NCBI GenBank assembly: GCA_937891725.1
Contig: CALAHL010000753.1
Span: 1-5,113 of the forward strand
DNA length: 5,113 bases
Origin: an uncultured Rhodospirillaceae bacterium
GTDB lineage: Bacteria > Pseudomonadota > Alphaproteobacteria > Thalassobaculales > Thalassobaculaceae
Reading direction: 5' to 3'
Position numbers and translations under genes: made by a program. The notes beneath the pieces were generated by a model. The model searched no databases. It had not been told where the DNA came from and saw nothing but the letters and a program-made list of their open reading frames with translations. Positions 1-5,113 of the stretch are shown one piece after another. Numbering within the stretch: the first letter of the stretch is position 1; every line of letters begins with the position of its first letter.

Positions 1-49
1 CTTATTTCGGAATATGAAGTATCCCAGCCTCCCGAGACTGAACCCTATT

Positions 50-74
50 TCGATATGGATCTATACATGATCGA
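50..74. repeat. Imperfect inverted repeat, possible operator or hairpin
   Basis: The left arm TCGATATG (50-57) and the right arm CATGATCGA (66-74) are reverse complements except for one extra base (G69), with an 8-base centre. It lies about 25 bases upstream of the promoter candidate, where an activator could bind. It is AT-rich and short, so it could be chance. No known operator consensus was recognised. Confidence 0.3.
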
Positions 75-97
75 AAACCGAATCTAGTATTGTTGTT

Positions 98-125
98 GGA
101 AACGCATACCGAAAGGCCGTCTAAA
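98..125 (+). promoter_or_regulatory. Candidate ECF-sigma (RpoE-like) promoter
   Basis: GGAAAC (98-103) is followed after 15 bases by GTCTAA (119-124). This resembles the GGAAC...GTCTAA pattern known for RpoE-type extracytoplasmic-function sigma factors, with one deviation in the -35 element. No equally good sigma-70 pair was seen close by. Transcription from it would begin near 130, leaving almost no leader before the GTG at 140, so it fits a downstream start codon (170 or 218) better. This is pattern matching by eye only. Confidence 0.25.
114..125 (+). repeat. 12-mer, left copy of an inverted pair flanking the cobalamin-domain gene
   Basis: AGGCCGTCTAAA here matches 11 of 12 positions of AGGCCGTCTGAA read on the minus strand at 1076-1065. 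The two copies point towards each other across the gene at 140-1021. It overlaps the -10 part of the promoter candidate. The pair may be coincidental. Confidence 0.35.
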
Positions 126-139
126 TCCACACAAAATAA

Positions 140-1021
140 GTGGTAATACAGACGCGAAGGGTGGGGCAATTGCAGAATTCCTCGGTAGTTCATAAAGAAT
201 TCGACCACAGTGCGTTCATGGAAGCCACGAGATTTTTCTCGAGCGCGAGCGACAGGTTTCCGCAAGACTCTGTCCGGGCGATTGCTGAAGAGGTCGTCAA
301 TGTCTTGGTGAGGCGCGCCTCCGGCCCGAGACACGCGAACGGCACAGCCCTGCTCTCCACAAAAATCGAAGCTCTATGCGACGCGCTCGTCGGAGACGAT
401 CCGGATGCGGCGGCGAAGATGGTGGTGAGTGAGCGTTTGGCCGGGCTCCCCATAGATCTGGTCTATCTCGGCTATGTTGGCGAAGCCGCCAAGCGCCTGG
501 GGACCCGTTGGGATGATGATGAGATAAGTCTGTTCGATATGACCGTGGCGGCCGGCCGCATGTTCGGGATTTTGCGCGGCCTCAGAGGCGATTTCACACC
601 GTCCCTGGCAAAGCCGGAAAAGCGCGCCCTGTTCGCCACCGCTCCGGGTGAGGAGCATGCCATCGGAATCACGATGGCCGCGGATATGTTTTCAAGACGC
701 TCCTGGGATATCGATCTGGAAGTCGGACTGTCCCACAACGAGATCCTGGAGGTCGTTGAGAACACCGACTATCCGATCATCGGCTTGTCGGCAGGCAGCG
801 AGGATAAGATCGTCGCACTCAGCCGTTTGATCGTGGCACTCCGGATCAGCAAGCCCTGGCTGTTGATTCTTGTGAGCGGCCAACTCGCGGAGACCCAAAG
901 GGATCTGATGCAGATTGTCGGCGCCGACGGTATTGCCTTTGATGCCGCGACCGCGATCGCCGAGATGGATCGCTTCTCCGAGCTTTTGCTCGAAAGATGG
1001 GCTCCCACGTCGGATATGTAA
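140..1021 (+). CDS. Cobalamin B12-binding domain protein, PpaA/AerR-like sensor/regulator
   Basis: Two domains are visible in the 293 residues. A helical part at about 75-150 includes LGTRWDDDEISLFDMTVAAGR, the W-and-acidic stretch typical of the cap preceding cobalamin domains. A Rossmann-like cobalamin domain follows at about 162-285. That domain carries E171-E-H173-A-I-G176, matching DxHxxG with Glu for Asp, so His173 is the predicted lower axial cobalt ligand. It also has GLSAGS (215-220) and LVSG (244-247) at the places of the SxL and GG motifs. The LSAGS/ALSRLIVALR/KPWLLILVSG pattern resembles PpaA/AerR proteins, which bind cobalamin (or heme, in the SCHIC description) and antagonise the PpsR/CrtJ repressor. 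No catalytic partner domain is present, so a regulatory role is inferred. The start is uncertain: GTG140 has no ribosome site, TTG170 follows GAAGGG (156-161) at a good distance, and ATG218 is also in frame. The first 26 residues may not be made. Confidence 0.8.
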   Translation: MVIQTRRVGQLQNSSVVHKEFDHSAFMEATRFFSSASDRFPQDSVRAIAEEVVNVLVRRASGPRHANGTALLSTKIEALCDALVGDDPDAAAKMVVSERLAGLPIDLVYLGYVGEAAKRLGTRWDDDEISLFDMTVAAGRMFGILRGLRGDFTPSLAKPEKRALFATAPGEEHAIGITMAADMFSRRSWDIDLEVGLSHNEILEVVENTDYPIIGLSAGSEDKIVALSRLIVALRISKPWLLILVSGQLAETQRDLMQIVGADGIAFDAATAIAEMDRFSELLLERWAPTSDM

Positions 1022-1064
1022 TTCCGATTTCCGCTTGCGGCCAGACACTGCCGGCGACTTCGTC

Positions 1065-1076
1065 TTCAGACGGCCT
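1065..1076 (-). repeat. 12-mer, right copy of the inverted pair; identical to a Neisseria-type DUS dialect
   Basis: On the minus strand this reads AGGCCGTCTGAA, the inverted 11/12 partner of 114-125. It contains GCCGTCTGAA, the core of the Neisseriaceae DNA uptake sequence. Nothing else here looks neisserial, so this identity is most likely coincidental. The bases CGTC-TTCA-GACG (1061-1072) overlapping it could form a small hairpin just after the cobalamin-domain gene, but no clear T-run follows. Confidence 0.35.
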
Positions 1077-1090
1077 ATCGTTTAGGATCC

Positions 1091-1111
1091 TGGGGTCTGG
1101 ATTCGACCCCA
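1091..1111 (+). promoter_or_regulatory. Perfect 7-bp hairpin between the sensor gene and gph
   Basis: TGGGGTC (1091-1097) pairs fully with GACCCCA (1105-1111) around a 7-base loop. It ends 15 bases before the ATG of gph. No T-run follows, so it is not a classical intrinsic terminator. It could be a weak terminator or processing site for the upstream transcript, or a structure in the gph leader that affects translation. AGGATCCT (1084-1091), a palindrome, abuts it. Confidence 0.35.
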
Positions 1112-1126
1112 ACCGATACGGATCTC

Positions 1127-1777
1127 ATGAAAGCAGTTGTCTTCGATCTCGACGGAACGCTGATCGACAGTGCGCCCGATCTTCACGAAGCAGCCGTTCA
1201 TATGCTGACGGCACTCGGCAAGCCGCCGATCCGTCTGGATCAAACCGTTTCCTTTATCGGAAACGGCGTGCCCAATCTGGTGAGGCTCTGCCTCGAAGAT
1301 GCGGGTCTGCCAGCGGACGAATTCGAGGCGGGATACAAGCTGTTTGAGGATCACTACCTCGCCCATCCGACCGAAAAGACGATCGTATATCCGGGCGTTC
1401 AGGATCTGTTGTCGGACCTTCGCAGTCACGGAATTCCGATCGGGCTTTGTACGAACAAGCCGTCGGCCATGACCGAACGGGTCTTGGCCGACCTCGCGCT
1501 CGACCTGGCGTTTGATGCCGTGGTGGCCGGAGACACGCTCTCGACCCGGAAACCGGACCCGGCACCGCTGCTGCACGCGCTGTCCCTGATGGGCGTTTCG
1601 GTTGAGGACGGCCTGTATGTCGGCGACAGCGTGGTCGACGCCGAGACGGCAGCCTCAGCGCAGGTCGATTTCGCCTTCTTCACCGGCGGCTATCCCAAAG
1701 GCGGCGAGGATCGATTTCCATGTGTTCTGCGCTTTGACGACCTCATCATCCTGCGGGATCACATAACGCGGCAGTGA
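1127..1777 (+). CDS. gph: Phosphoglycolate phosphatase, HAD superfamily (Gph/CbbZ type)
   Basis: This cytoplasmic enzyme hydrolyses 2-phosphoglycolate to glycolate and phosphate. The substrate arises from DNA repair and, in autotrophs, from the oxygenase reaction of Rubisco. All HAD motifs are visible in the 216 residues. Motif I is F6-D7-L-D9-G-T-L, with Asp7 the predicted nucleophile and Asp9 the acid/base. Motif II is C-T109-N. Motif III is K142-P-D-P. Motif IV is G166-D167-S-V-V-D171, which binds Mg2+. The cap domain (about 15-85) carries SFIGNGVPNLV, which is characteristic of Gph/CbbZ. Length is normal for the family. The ATG is the natural start because motif I falls at residue 6, although only a weak GGA (1120-1122) precedes it. 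A nearby HAD phosphatase with another phosphoester substrate cannot be excluded. No Calvin-cycle gene is in the window to support the CbbZ variant. Confidence 0.88.
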   Translation: MKAVVFDLDGTLIDSAPDLHEAAVHMLTALGKPPIRLDQTVSFIGNGVPNLVRLCLEDAGLPADEFEAGYKLFEDHYLAHPTEKTIVYPGVQDLLSDLRSHGIPIGLCTNKPSAMTERVLADLALDLAFDAVVAGDTLSTRKPDPAPLLHALSLMGVSVEDGLYVGDSVVDAETAASAQVDFAFFTGGYPKGGEDRFPCVLRFDDLIILRDHITRQ

Positions 1778-1814
1778 GATGACATTTATTTGCAGCGTGA
1801 CGGCAGACCACCCG

Positions 1815-1825
1815 CCCGGATCGGG
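1815..1825 (+). promoter_or_regulatory. Small hairpin covering the G-run before ATG1828
   Basis: CCCG (1815-1818) and CGGG (1822-1825) can pair around GAT. The right arm is part of the only G-rich stretch in front of ATG1828, and that stretch sits too close (1 base) to serve that ATG well. This either throttles translation or indicates that the real start is downstream. With only 4 bp the stem is weak evidence. Confidence 0.2.
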
Positions 1826-1827
1826 GT

Positions 1828-2178
1828 ATGACTCCTTGGATGCCCTCTCATAGTCAGGTCGCTCAGATGATGTCACCAGCCGAAGTTCGCGATTTTATTT
1901 TCAAGAGAACCGTCCAGGCGATCGATCCGGAGACCATGAACGTGGTCGCGCTGATCACCTATAACCCCGATTTCACGTGCCGGATCGAGCATCTGGACAC
2001 CAAGGCCACCGACGCCGGCGTCTACGGCTTTACCGATGCGGTCTATTGGACCACCTATGAGACGTTCCGCGACGGAACCACCAACAATTTCGCCCTCAAG
2101 GAACAAGGCGCCGGCCGGGCGCAGGCCTATTACGACGATGGACGCCGGGCATTCCTGCTCGTTCACACGACGCCTTAA
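1828..2178 (+). CDS. Uncharacterised small protein, predicted beta-rich
   Basis: I do not assign a function. The 116 residues have no signal peptide or membrane segment. After an N-terminal helix-like part (MSPAEVRDFIFKRTVQAI, 15-32) come alternating short strands and turns: VVALITYNPDFTCRIEH (39-55), the DAGVYGF turn (62-68), AVYWTTYETFRDG (71-83), NNFALKE (86-92), and a closing AQAYYDDGRRAFLLVH (98-113). The aromatic repeats and the Y-x-D-G-R-R-A-F close suggest a small beta-barrel or lipocalin-like fold, by impression only. ATG1828 has poor initiation context. ATG1867, with AGG (1856-1858) eight bases upstream, is a credible alternative giving 103 residues that begin exactly at the structured part. 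It ends 19 bases before the dehydrogenase gene and starts 50 bases after gph, so it is probably co-transcribed with the dehydrogenase. Confidence 0.7.
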   Translation: MTPWMPSHSQVAQMMSPAEVRDFIFKRTVQAIDPETMNVVALITYNPDFTCRIEHLDTKATDAGVYGFTDAVYWTTYETFRDGTTNNFALKEQGAGRAQAYYDDGRRAFLLVHTTP

Positions 2179-2184
2179 GACATT

Positions 2185-2190
2185 GGGAGA
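2185..2190 (+). promoter_or_regulatory. Ribosome binding site setting the dehydrogenase start
   Basis: GGGAGA lies 7 bases before ATG2198. It selects that start over the frame's earlier ATG at 2036, which would lie inside the preceding gene, and over the later in-frame ATG pair at 2240 and 2243. Confidence 0.6.
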
Positions 2191-2197
2191 CCCGGCG

Positions 2198-3295
2198 ATG
2201 AGCGCAGACAGGTTCGAGGTGTCCAGCGAGTCCGAAACCATGATGGCCGTGGTGACGACCGGAAACGGCGGCTACGAAAGGCTGGTCTATCGCGCGGTCC
2301 CCGTCCCTACCCCGAGCCGGGGCGAGGTGTTGATCCAGGTATTGGCCGCCGGGGTCAACAACACCGAAATCAACACCCGTCTCGGCTGGTACGCGTCCTC
2401 CGTCACCGATGCCACCGACGGCACGGCTGTCGAGGCGCGTGAAGACGGGGGCTGGAACAGCGCCACGCCATTTCCCTTCATTCAGGGCACCGATTGTTGC
2501 GGCCGGGTTGTGCAGGTCGGTCCCAACACATCGCTCGACATGCTCGGCGCGCGGGTGCTGGTCCGGTCCTGCATGCGCCCGAGCGGCTATGAGGATCCGG
2601 AGAACATCTGGCTCGGGTCGGATTTCGATGGCGCCTTCGCGCAATACCTTAAGGTTCCGGCGACGGAAGTGTTTCCGGTCGACAGCACCTGGAGCGACGC
2701 GGAACTGGCCACGATCCCGTGCGCTTACGGAACGGCGGAGAATATGCTGCATCGCGCGAAGGTTCCGGACGGCGCCCATGTCCTGGTCACCGGCGCATCC
2801 GGTGGAGTTGGATCGGCCACCGTGCAGCTGGCGAAACGCCGCGGCTGCCGGGTTACCGCGATCTCCAGCCCAAGCAAGGCCGAGCACCTCCAGGCGCTTG
2901 GAGTCGATGCGATTCTCGATCGAAATAGTGACCTTCTGGAGACCCTCGGCGCCGACTCGGTGGATGTGGTCGTCGACAATGTGGCCGGACCCGGCTTTCC
3001 GACGCTCCTGAAAATTTTGAGGCGCGGTGGCAGCTATGTGTCGTCCGGAGCGATCGCCGGTCCCATCGTGCAGCTCGACATGCGGGATATGTACCTCAAG
3101 GACATCACCCTGTTCGGCAGCACCGGATGGGATGAACCGGTATTCCGCAGCCTGATCTCCTATATCGAACGGGGAGAGATCCGCCCGCTCCTCGCGAAGA
3201 CATTCCCACTGGACCGGATTGCGGATGCCCAGGCGGAGTTCATGGAAAAGCGGCATTTCGGAAACTTCGTTCTGATTCCGCCGCAGGCCGAGTAA
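2198..3295 (+). CDS. Zinc-free medium-chain dehydrogenase/reductase, quinone-oxidoreductase-like
   Basis: The 365-residue protein has the MDR two-domain layout: a GroES-like N-terminal domain (about 16-165) and a Rossmann NAD(P)-binding domain (about 166-325). The cofactor motif is V-T-G-A-S-G-G-V-G (197-205), the AxxGxxG form common in NADPH-using quinone-oxidoreductase-type members. Zinc-site residues are missing: the usual catalytic Cys position reads N-N-T-E-I-N (54-59), the GHE motif reads Q-G-T-D-C-C-G (96-102), and there is no four-Cys structural lobe. It therefore probably reduces a C=C or C=O bond using NAD(P)H without metal. The segment Y65 to P91 is about 15 residues longer than usual, polar and Asp/Gly-rich. 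A 15-residue tail precedes the core start at Met16. The substrate is unknown. It follows the small unknown gene by 19 bases and converges with livF. Confidence 0.8.
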   Translation: MSADRFEVSSESETMMAVVTTGNGGYERLVYRAVPVPTPSRGEVLIQVLAAGVNNTEINTRLGWYASSVTDATDGTAVEAREDGGWNSATPFPFIQGTDCCGRVVQVGPNTSLDMLGARVLVRSCMRPSGYEDPENIWLGSDFDGAFAQYLKVPATEVFPVDSTWSDAELATIPCAYGTAENMLHRAKVPDGAHVLVTGASGGVGSATVQLAKRRGCRVTAISSPSKAEHLQALGVDAILDRNSDLLETLGADSVDVVVDNVAGPGFPTLLKILRRGGSYVSSGAIAGPIVQLDMRDMYLKDITLFGSTGWDEPVFRSLISYIERGEIRPLLAKTFPLDRIADAQAEFMEKRHFGNFVLIPPQAE

Positions 3296-3298
3296 GGT

Positions 3299-3988
3299 TC
3301 AAACACCGAGATGGAGAGTGGCGATCTCGGGTGTGATGTCGGCGAACGCTCCGGACCAGACGGAACTGCCTTTTTCGAGAATGACCGCCCTATCGGCGAC
3401 CGCCCCAAGCTCTCTCAACGACTTGTCCACAACCAAAATCGCCAGTCCCGTCTCGGCCTTCAGCAGGGATATTGCGGCCCAAATCTCTTGGCGGACAACC
3501 GGTGCCAGCCCCTCTGTGGCCTCATCCAGGATAAGAAGCCTGGGGTTCGTCATCAGGGCTCGCCCGATCGCGAGCATCTGCTGCTCGCCACCCGACAGTG
3601 AGGCTGCGCGCTGCTCAAGGCGCTCACCGAGCCTGGGGAACAGTCGGAAGACCGCCGACAGATCCCATGCCCCAGACCGGGCGGCCGCGATCAGGTTTTC
3701 ACGGACGGTCAGGTTCGGGAAACAGCGCCGCCCCTCCGGCACCAGCCCGATCCCGGCCTGAGCGGCCTCATACGCCGGAACGCGGTCCAGATCCGTTCCC
3801 CCGAACACGACGGTCCCGCCCGTGTTCTTCAGGAGTCGGCAGATGACCTTGATGGTGGTGGATTTCCCCATGCCATTGCGTCCCATCACCGCCAGGACTT
3901 CGCCTTCGGCCACCTCCAGGTTCACGTCGAACAGAGCTTGGGCCGGACCGTAGAAGGCGGCGATCGAGGACAGTTTCAGCAAACTCAT
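3299..3988 (-). CDS. livF: HAAT-family ABC transporter ATP-binding protein LivF
   Basis: This is one of the two ATPases that energise a Liv-type importer at the inner face of the cytoplasmic membrane. In its 229 residues are Walker A G-R-N-G-M-G-K-S-T (36-44), V-P-E-G-R-R-C-F-P (83-91) with the Glu at the Q-loop that is usual for LivF, the signature L-S-G-G-E-Q-Q (131-137), Walker B L-L-I-L-D-E (151-156) and the E-G-L-A-P stretch after it. The switch-loop position reads V-V-D-K-S (186-190) where LivF proteins usually have V-E-Q-N and other ABC ATPases His, so this copy belongs to the less common VDK variety. The start ATG overlaps the livG stop in ATGA, with a strong ribosome site. The substrate class (branched-chain amino acids, urea, short amides and others) cannot be read from the ATPase. 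Confidence 0.9.
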   Translation of the reverse strand: MSLLKLSSIAAFYGPAQALFDVNLEVAEGEVLAVMGRNGMGKSTTIKVICRLLKNTGGTVVFGGTDLDRVPAYEAAQAGIGLVPEGRRCFPNLTVRENLIAAARSGAWDLSAVFRLFPRLGERLEQRAASLSGGEQQMLAIGRALMTNPRLLILDEATEGLAPVVRQEIWAAISLLKAETGLAILVVDKSLRELGAVADRAVILEKGSSVWSGAFADITPEIATLHLGV

Positions 3989-4740
3989 AGCGCCGCCTCC
4001 TCACCTAGGTAGGCCCTGCGGACCAGAGGATCGGCGCGAATCTCGTCACCCGTTCCCGACGCGATGATCTCACCATAGACCAGCACACTGATCCGATCGG
4101 CGAGCGCGAAAACGGCATCCATGTCATGTTCGACAAGCAGAATCGGGGCCTCGGTGCGCAATCCATCAAGGACAGCCGTCATCGTCCGCGACCCCTCCAA
4201 TCCCAAACCGGCCATGGGTTCGTCCAGCAGGAACGCCTTGGGAGACAGGGTCAGGGCGACCGCGACCTCAAGCTGCCGCCGCTGACCATGAGAGAGATCG
4301 GATGCTCGGTGCCGCACCGCCGCCTGCAGCCCGACCCGCTCCAGCGCGCGCATGCCGGTATCGACCAGGTCCTGATCTTTCAGGGGATCATGGAAGAAGC
4401 GGAAGACATCGCCCCGATGGCCAAGCGCCCCCAGAACAACGTTCTGCAGCACGGTCATCTCCATCGCCAGTGATGAGATCTGGAAGGTTCGGCCGAGGCC
4501 CGCCCGCGCCCGGTCGGCGGTATCCAAGCCGGTAACGTCCCGACCGGCAAAATGGATCGATCCCGCATCCGGTTTGAGGTTGCCCGCAATCTGCTTGATC
4601 AGCGTCGACTTGCCCGCGCCGTTCGGACCGATCAGGGCATGAATCTCTCCGGCCCGAAGATCGAGCGAGACATCGTTGCAGGCCACAAGCGCGCCGAAGC
4701 TCTTGGAGATGTTGCGGACATCTAGGAGGGTCTCAGTCAT
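3985..4740 (-). CDS. livG: HAAT-family ABC transporter ATP-binding protein LivG
   Basis: This is the second, canonical ATPase of the Liv-type importer, 251 residues from ATG4740. Residue numbers follow that start: Walker A G-P-N-G-A-G-K-S-T (38-46), Q-loop T-F-Q87, signature L-S-H-G-Q-R-R (149-155), Walker B F-L-L-D-E-P (170-175) and switch His205 in V-E-H-D. All catalytic positions are intact, in contrast to the altered switch loop of LivF, so this subunit can be expected to carry full ATPase chemistry. The longer insertion after the Q-loop, up to about residue 130, is typical for LivG. A TTG two codons earlier (4746) is possible, but ATG is preferred. The start overlaps the livM end by 8 bases and the stop overlaps livF by 4. 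Confidence 0.92.
   Translation of the reverse strand: MTETLLDVRNISKSFGALVACNDVSLDLRAGEIHALIGPNGAGKSTLIKQIAGNLKPDAGSIHFAGRDVTGLDTADRARAGLGRTFQISSLAMEMTVLQNVVLGALGHRGDVFRFFHDPLKDQDLVDTGMRALERVGLQAAVRHRASDLSHGQRRQLEVAVALTLSPKAFLLDEPMAGLGLEGSRTMTAVLDGLRTEAPILLVEHDMDAVFALADRISVLVYGEIIASGTGDEIRADPLVRRAYLGEEAAL
3996..4001 (-). promoter_or_regulatory. Ribosome binding site of livF, inside the livG coding end
   Basis: On the minus strand this reads AGGAGG, 7 bases before the livF ATG. It is the best Shine-Dalgarno match in the window and lies within the last codons of livG. With the ATGA overlap, it indicates translational coupling with strong re-initiation. Confidence 0.7.
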
Positions 4741-5113
4741 GGGCAACCGCCCGCCCGGCCAACAGGCCGATCAGCCCCCCGCGCGCGAACAGCACGACAC
4801 CGAGCAACAACGCACCCAGGTAGATGTGCCAATACTCGCTCAAGCCCCCGAGAAAATGCTCCAGCAGAATGAACATGATGGCGCCTGCGACCGGCCCCAT
4901 CACCCGCCCGACACCGCCCAGAATGACGAAGACCATGATTTCACCAGAGGTCTGCCAGGTGAACATCGACGGACTGACGAACCGGTTCAGATCGGCGAAC
5001 AGCGCACCCGCCAGACCGGTGATGACGCCCGAAATCACAAATGCCACAAGCTTCAACCGATTGGCCTTGATTCCGACCGCCTGGACCCGGTCCGCGTTCT
5101 GCCGCGCCGCCAC
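4733..5113 (-). CDS. livM: HAAT-family ABC transporter permease LivM, C-terminal part (cut by window edge)
   Basis: Only about the last 126 residues are in the window, and the frame is open at base 5113, so the GTG at the edge is an internal codon. The visible part starts in the cytoplasmic loop that docks on the ATPases (ARQNADRVQAVGIKANRLKL; residues 2-21 of the fragment), equivalent to the EAA-like loop of LivM permeases. Three hydrophobic stretches follow, near 22-40, 57-85 (including F-V-I-L-G-G-V-G-R, typical of the family) and 96-118. A short hydrophilic tail ends in AVAHD. It is the first gene of the visible part of the operon. LivH and the periplasmic binding protein would be expected beyond the edge or elsewhere. 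No premature stop is seen. Confidence 0.88.
   Translation of the reverse strand: MAARQNADRVQAVGIKANRLKLVAFVISGVITGLAGALFADLNRFVSPSMFTWQTSGEIMVFVILGGVGRVMGPVAGAIMFILLEHFLGGLSEYWHIYLGALLLGVVLFARGGLIGLLAGRAVAHD

Larger units (their letters stand above)
1..139. other. Upstream non-coding stretch, comparatively AT-rich
   Basis: No convincing gene lies here. It is visibly richer in A and T than the rest of the window, which fits a promoter region for the cobalamin-domain gene that follows. It holds an imperfect inverted repeat (50-74), an ECF-sigma-like promoter candidate (98-125) and one copy of a 12-mer that recurs inverted after the gene (114-125). An open frame on the minus strand that crosses it runs into the coding gene and looks like a shadow. 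What lies to the left of base 1 is unknown. Confidence 0.6.

Noticed and set aside
1..139. PpsR/CrtJ binding box (TGT-N12-ACA) upstream of the AerR-like gene
   Set aside because: Both TGT triplets (91 and 94) lack ACA at the correct spacing, and the ACA triplets present lack TGT 12 bases upstream. No box is present.
1065..1076. Neisseria DNA uptake sequence
   Set aside because: The 12-mer matches a known DUS dialect, but it is a single copy and the surrounding genes are alphaproteobacterial in style. A functional DUS would be repeated often.
1082..1576. Open frame of 164 codons on the minus strand over gph
   Set aside because: It is antisense to a gene with all four HAD motifs, has no family signal of its own, and is a shadow of codon bias.
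1778..1827. Terminator or promoter between gph and the small unknown gene
   Set aside because: Only a 4-bp stem at 1815-1825 is visible, without a T-run, and TTGCAG (1790-1795) has no -10 partner at 17 bases. Read-through from gph is just as likely.
2036..2197. N-terminal extension of the dehydrogenase from ATG2036
   Set aside because: It overlaps the end of the small gene in another frame, its translation is low-complexity and Arg/Pro-rich, and a good ribosome site supports ATG2198.
2096..3256. Long open frame of 386 codons on the minus strand, opposite the dehydrogenase
   Set aside because: Its translation is Arg/Gly/Ala/His-rich without recognisable motifs, and it lies wholly antisense to a gene with clear MDR motifs. 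Long antisense frames are usual over GC-rich genes.

Overview
The window is GC-rich, gene-dense bacterial DNA carrying seven protein genes and no RNA gene, mobile element or CRISPR array that I can see. The protein styles suggest an alphaproteobacterium: a PpaA/AerR-like cobalamin-domain protein, a CbbZ/Gph-type phosphatase and a LivM-LivG-LivF transporter. That placement is an inference from family resemblance, not a search result.

Layout, left half (+ strand). A comparatively AT-rich stretch of about 139 bases opens the window. A gene for a two-part cobalamin-binding sensor protein follows (140-1021; the true start is uncertain). After a 105-base gap with a perfect 7-bp hairpin comes a phosphoglycolate phosphatase (1127-1777). 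Next are a small uncharacterised protein (1828-2178) and, 19 bases later, a zinc-free medium-chain dehydrogenase/quinone-oxidoreductase-like enzyme (2198-3295). The last two look co-transcribed, possibly together with the phosphatase.

Layout, right half (- strand). Reading leftwards from the window edge are the C-terminal part of a LivM-type permease (cut by the edge), LivG and LivF. The genes overlap by 8 and 4 bases, as expected of one translationally coupled operon for a branched-chain amino-acid-type (HAAT) ABC importer. LivH and the periplasmic binding protein are not in the window, so the substrate is unknown. The livF stop lies only 3 bases from the dehydrogenase stop, so the two operons converge with no room for a terminator between them.

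How the genes work together: the transporter genes form a clear unit. The phosphatase is a salvage/housekeeping enzyme. The dehydrogenase and its small partner form an unassigned metabolic pair. The cobalamin-domain protein is probably a regulator, but nothing here shows its target: no photosynthesis gene and no PpsR/CrtJ-type site is visible. I found no strong evidence of a wholly new system. The points most worth a second look are the orphan cobalamin sensor with an ECF-like promoter candidate and inverted 12-mers around it, and the small unknown protein tied to an unusual dehydrogenase.
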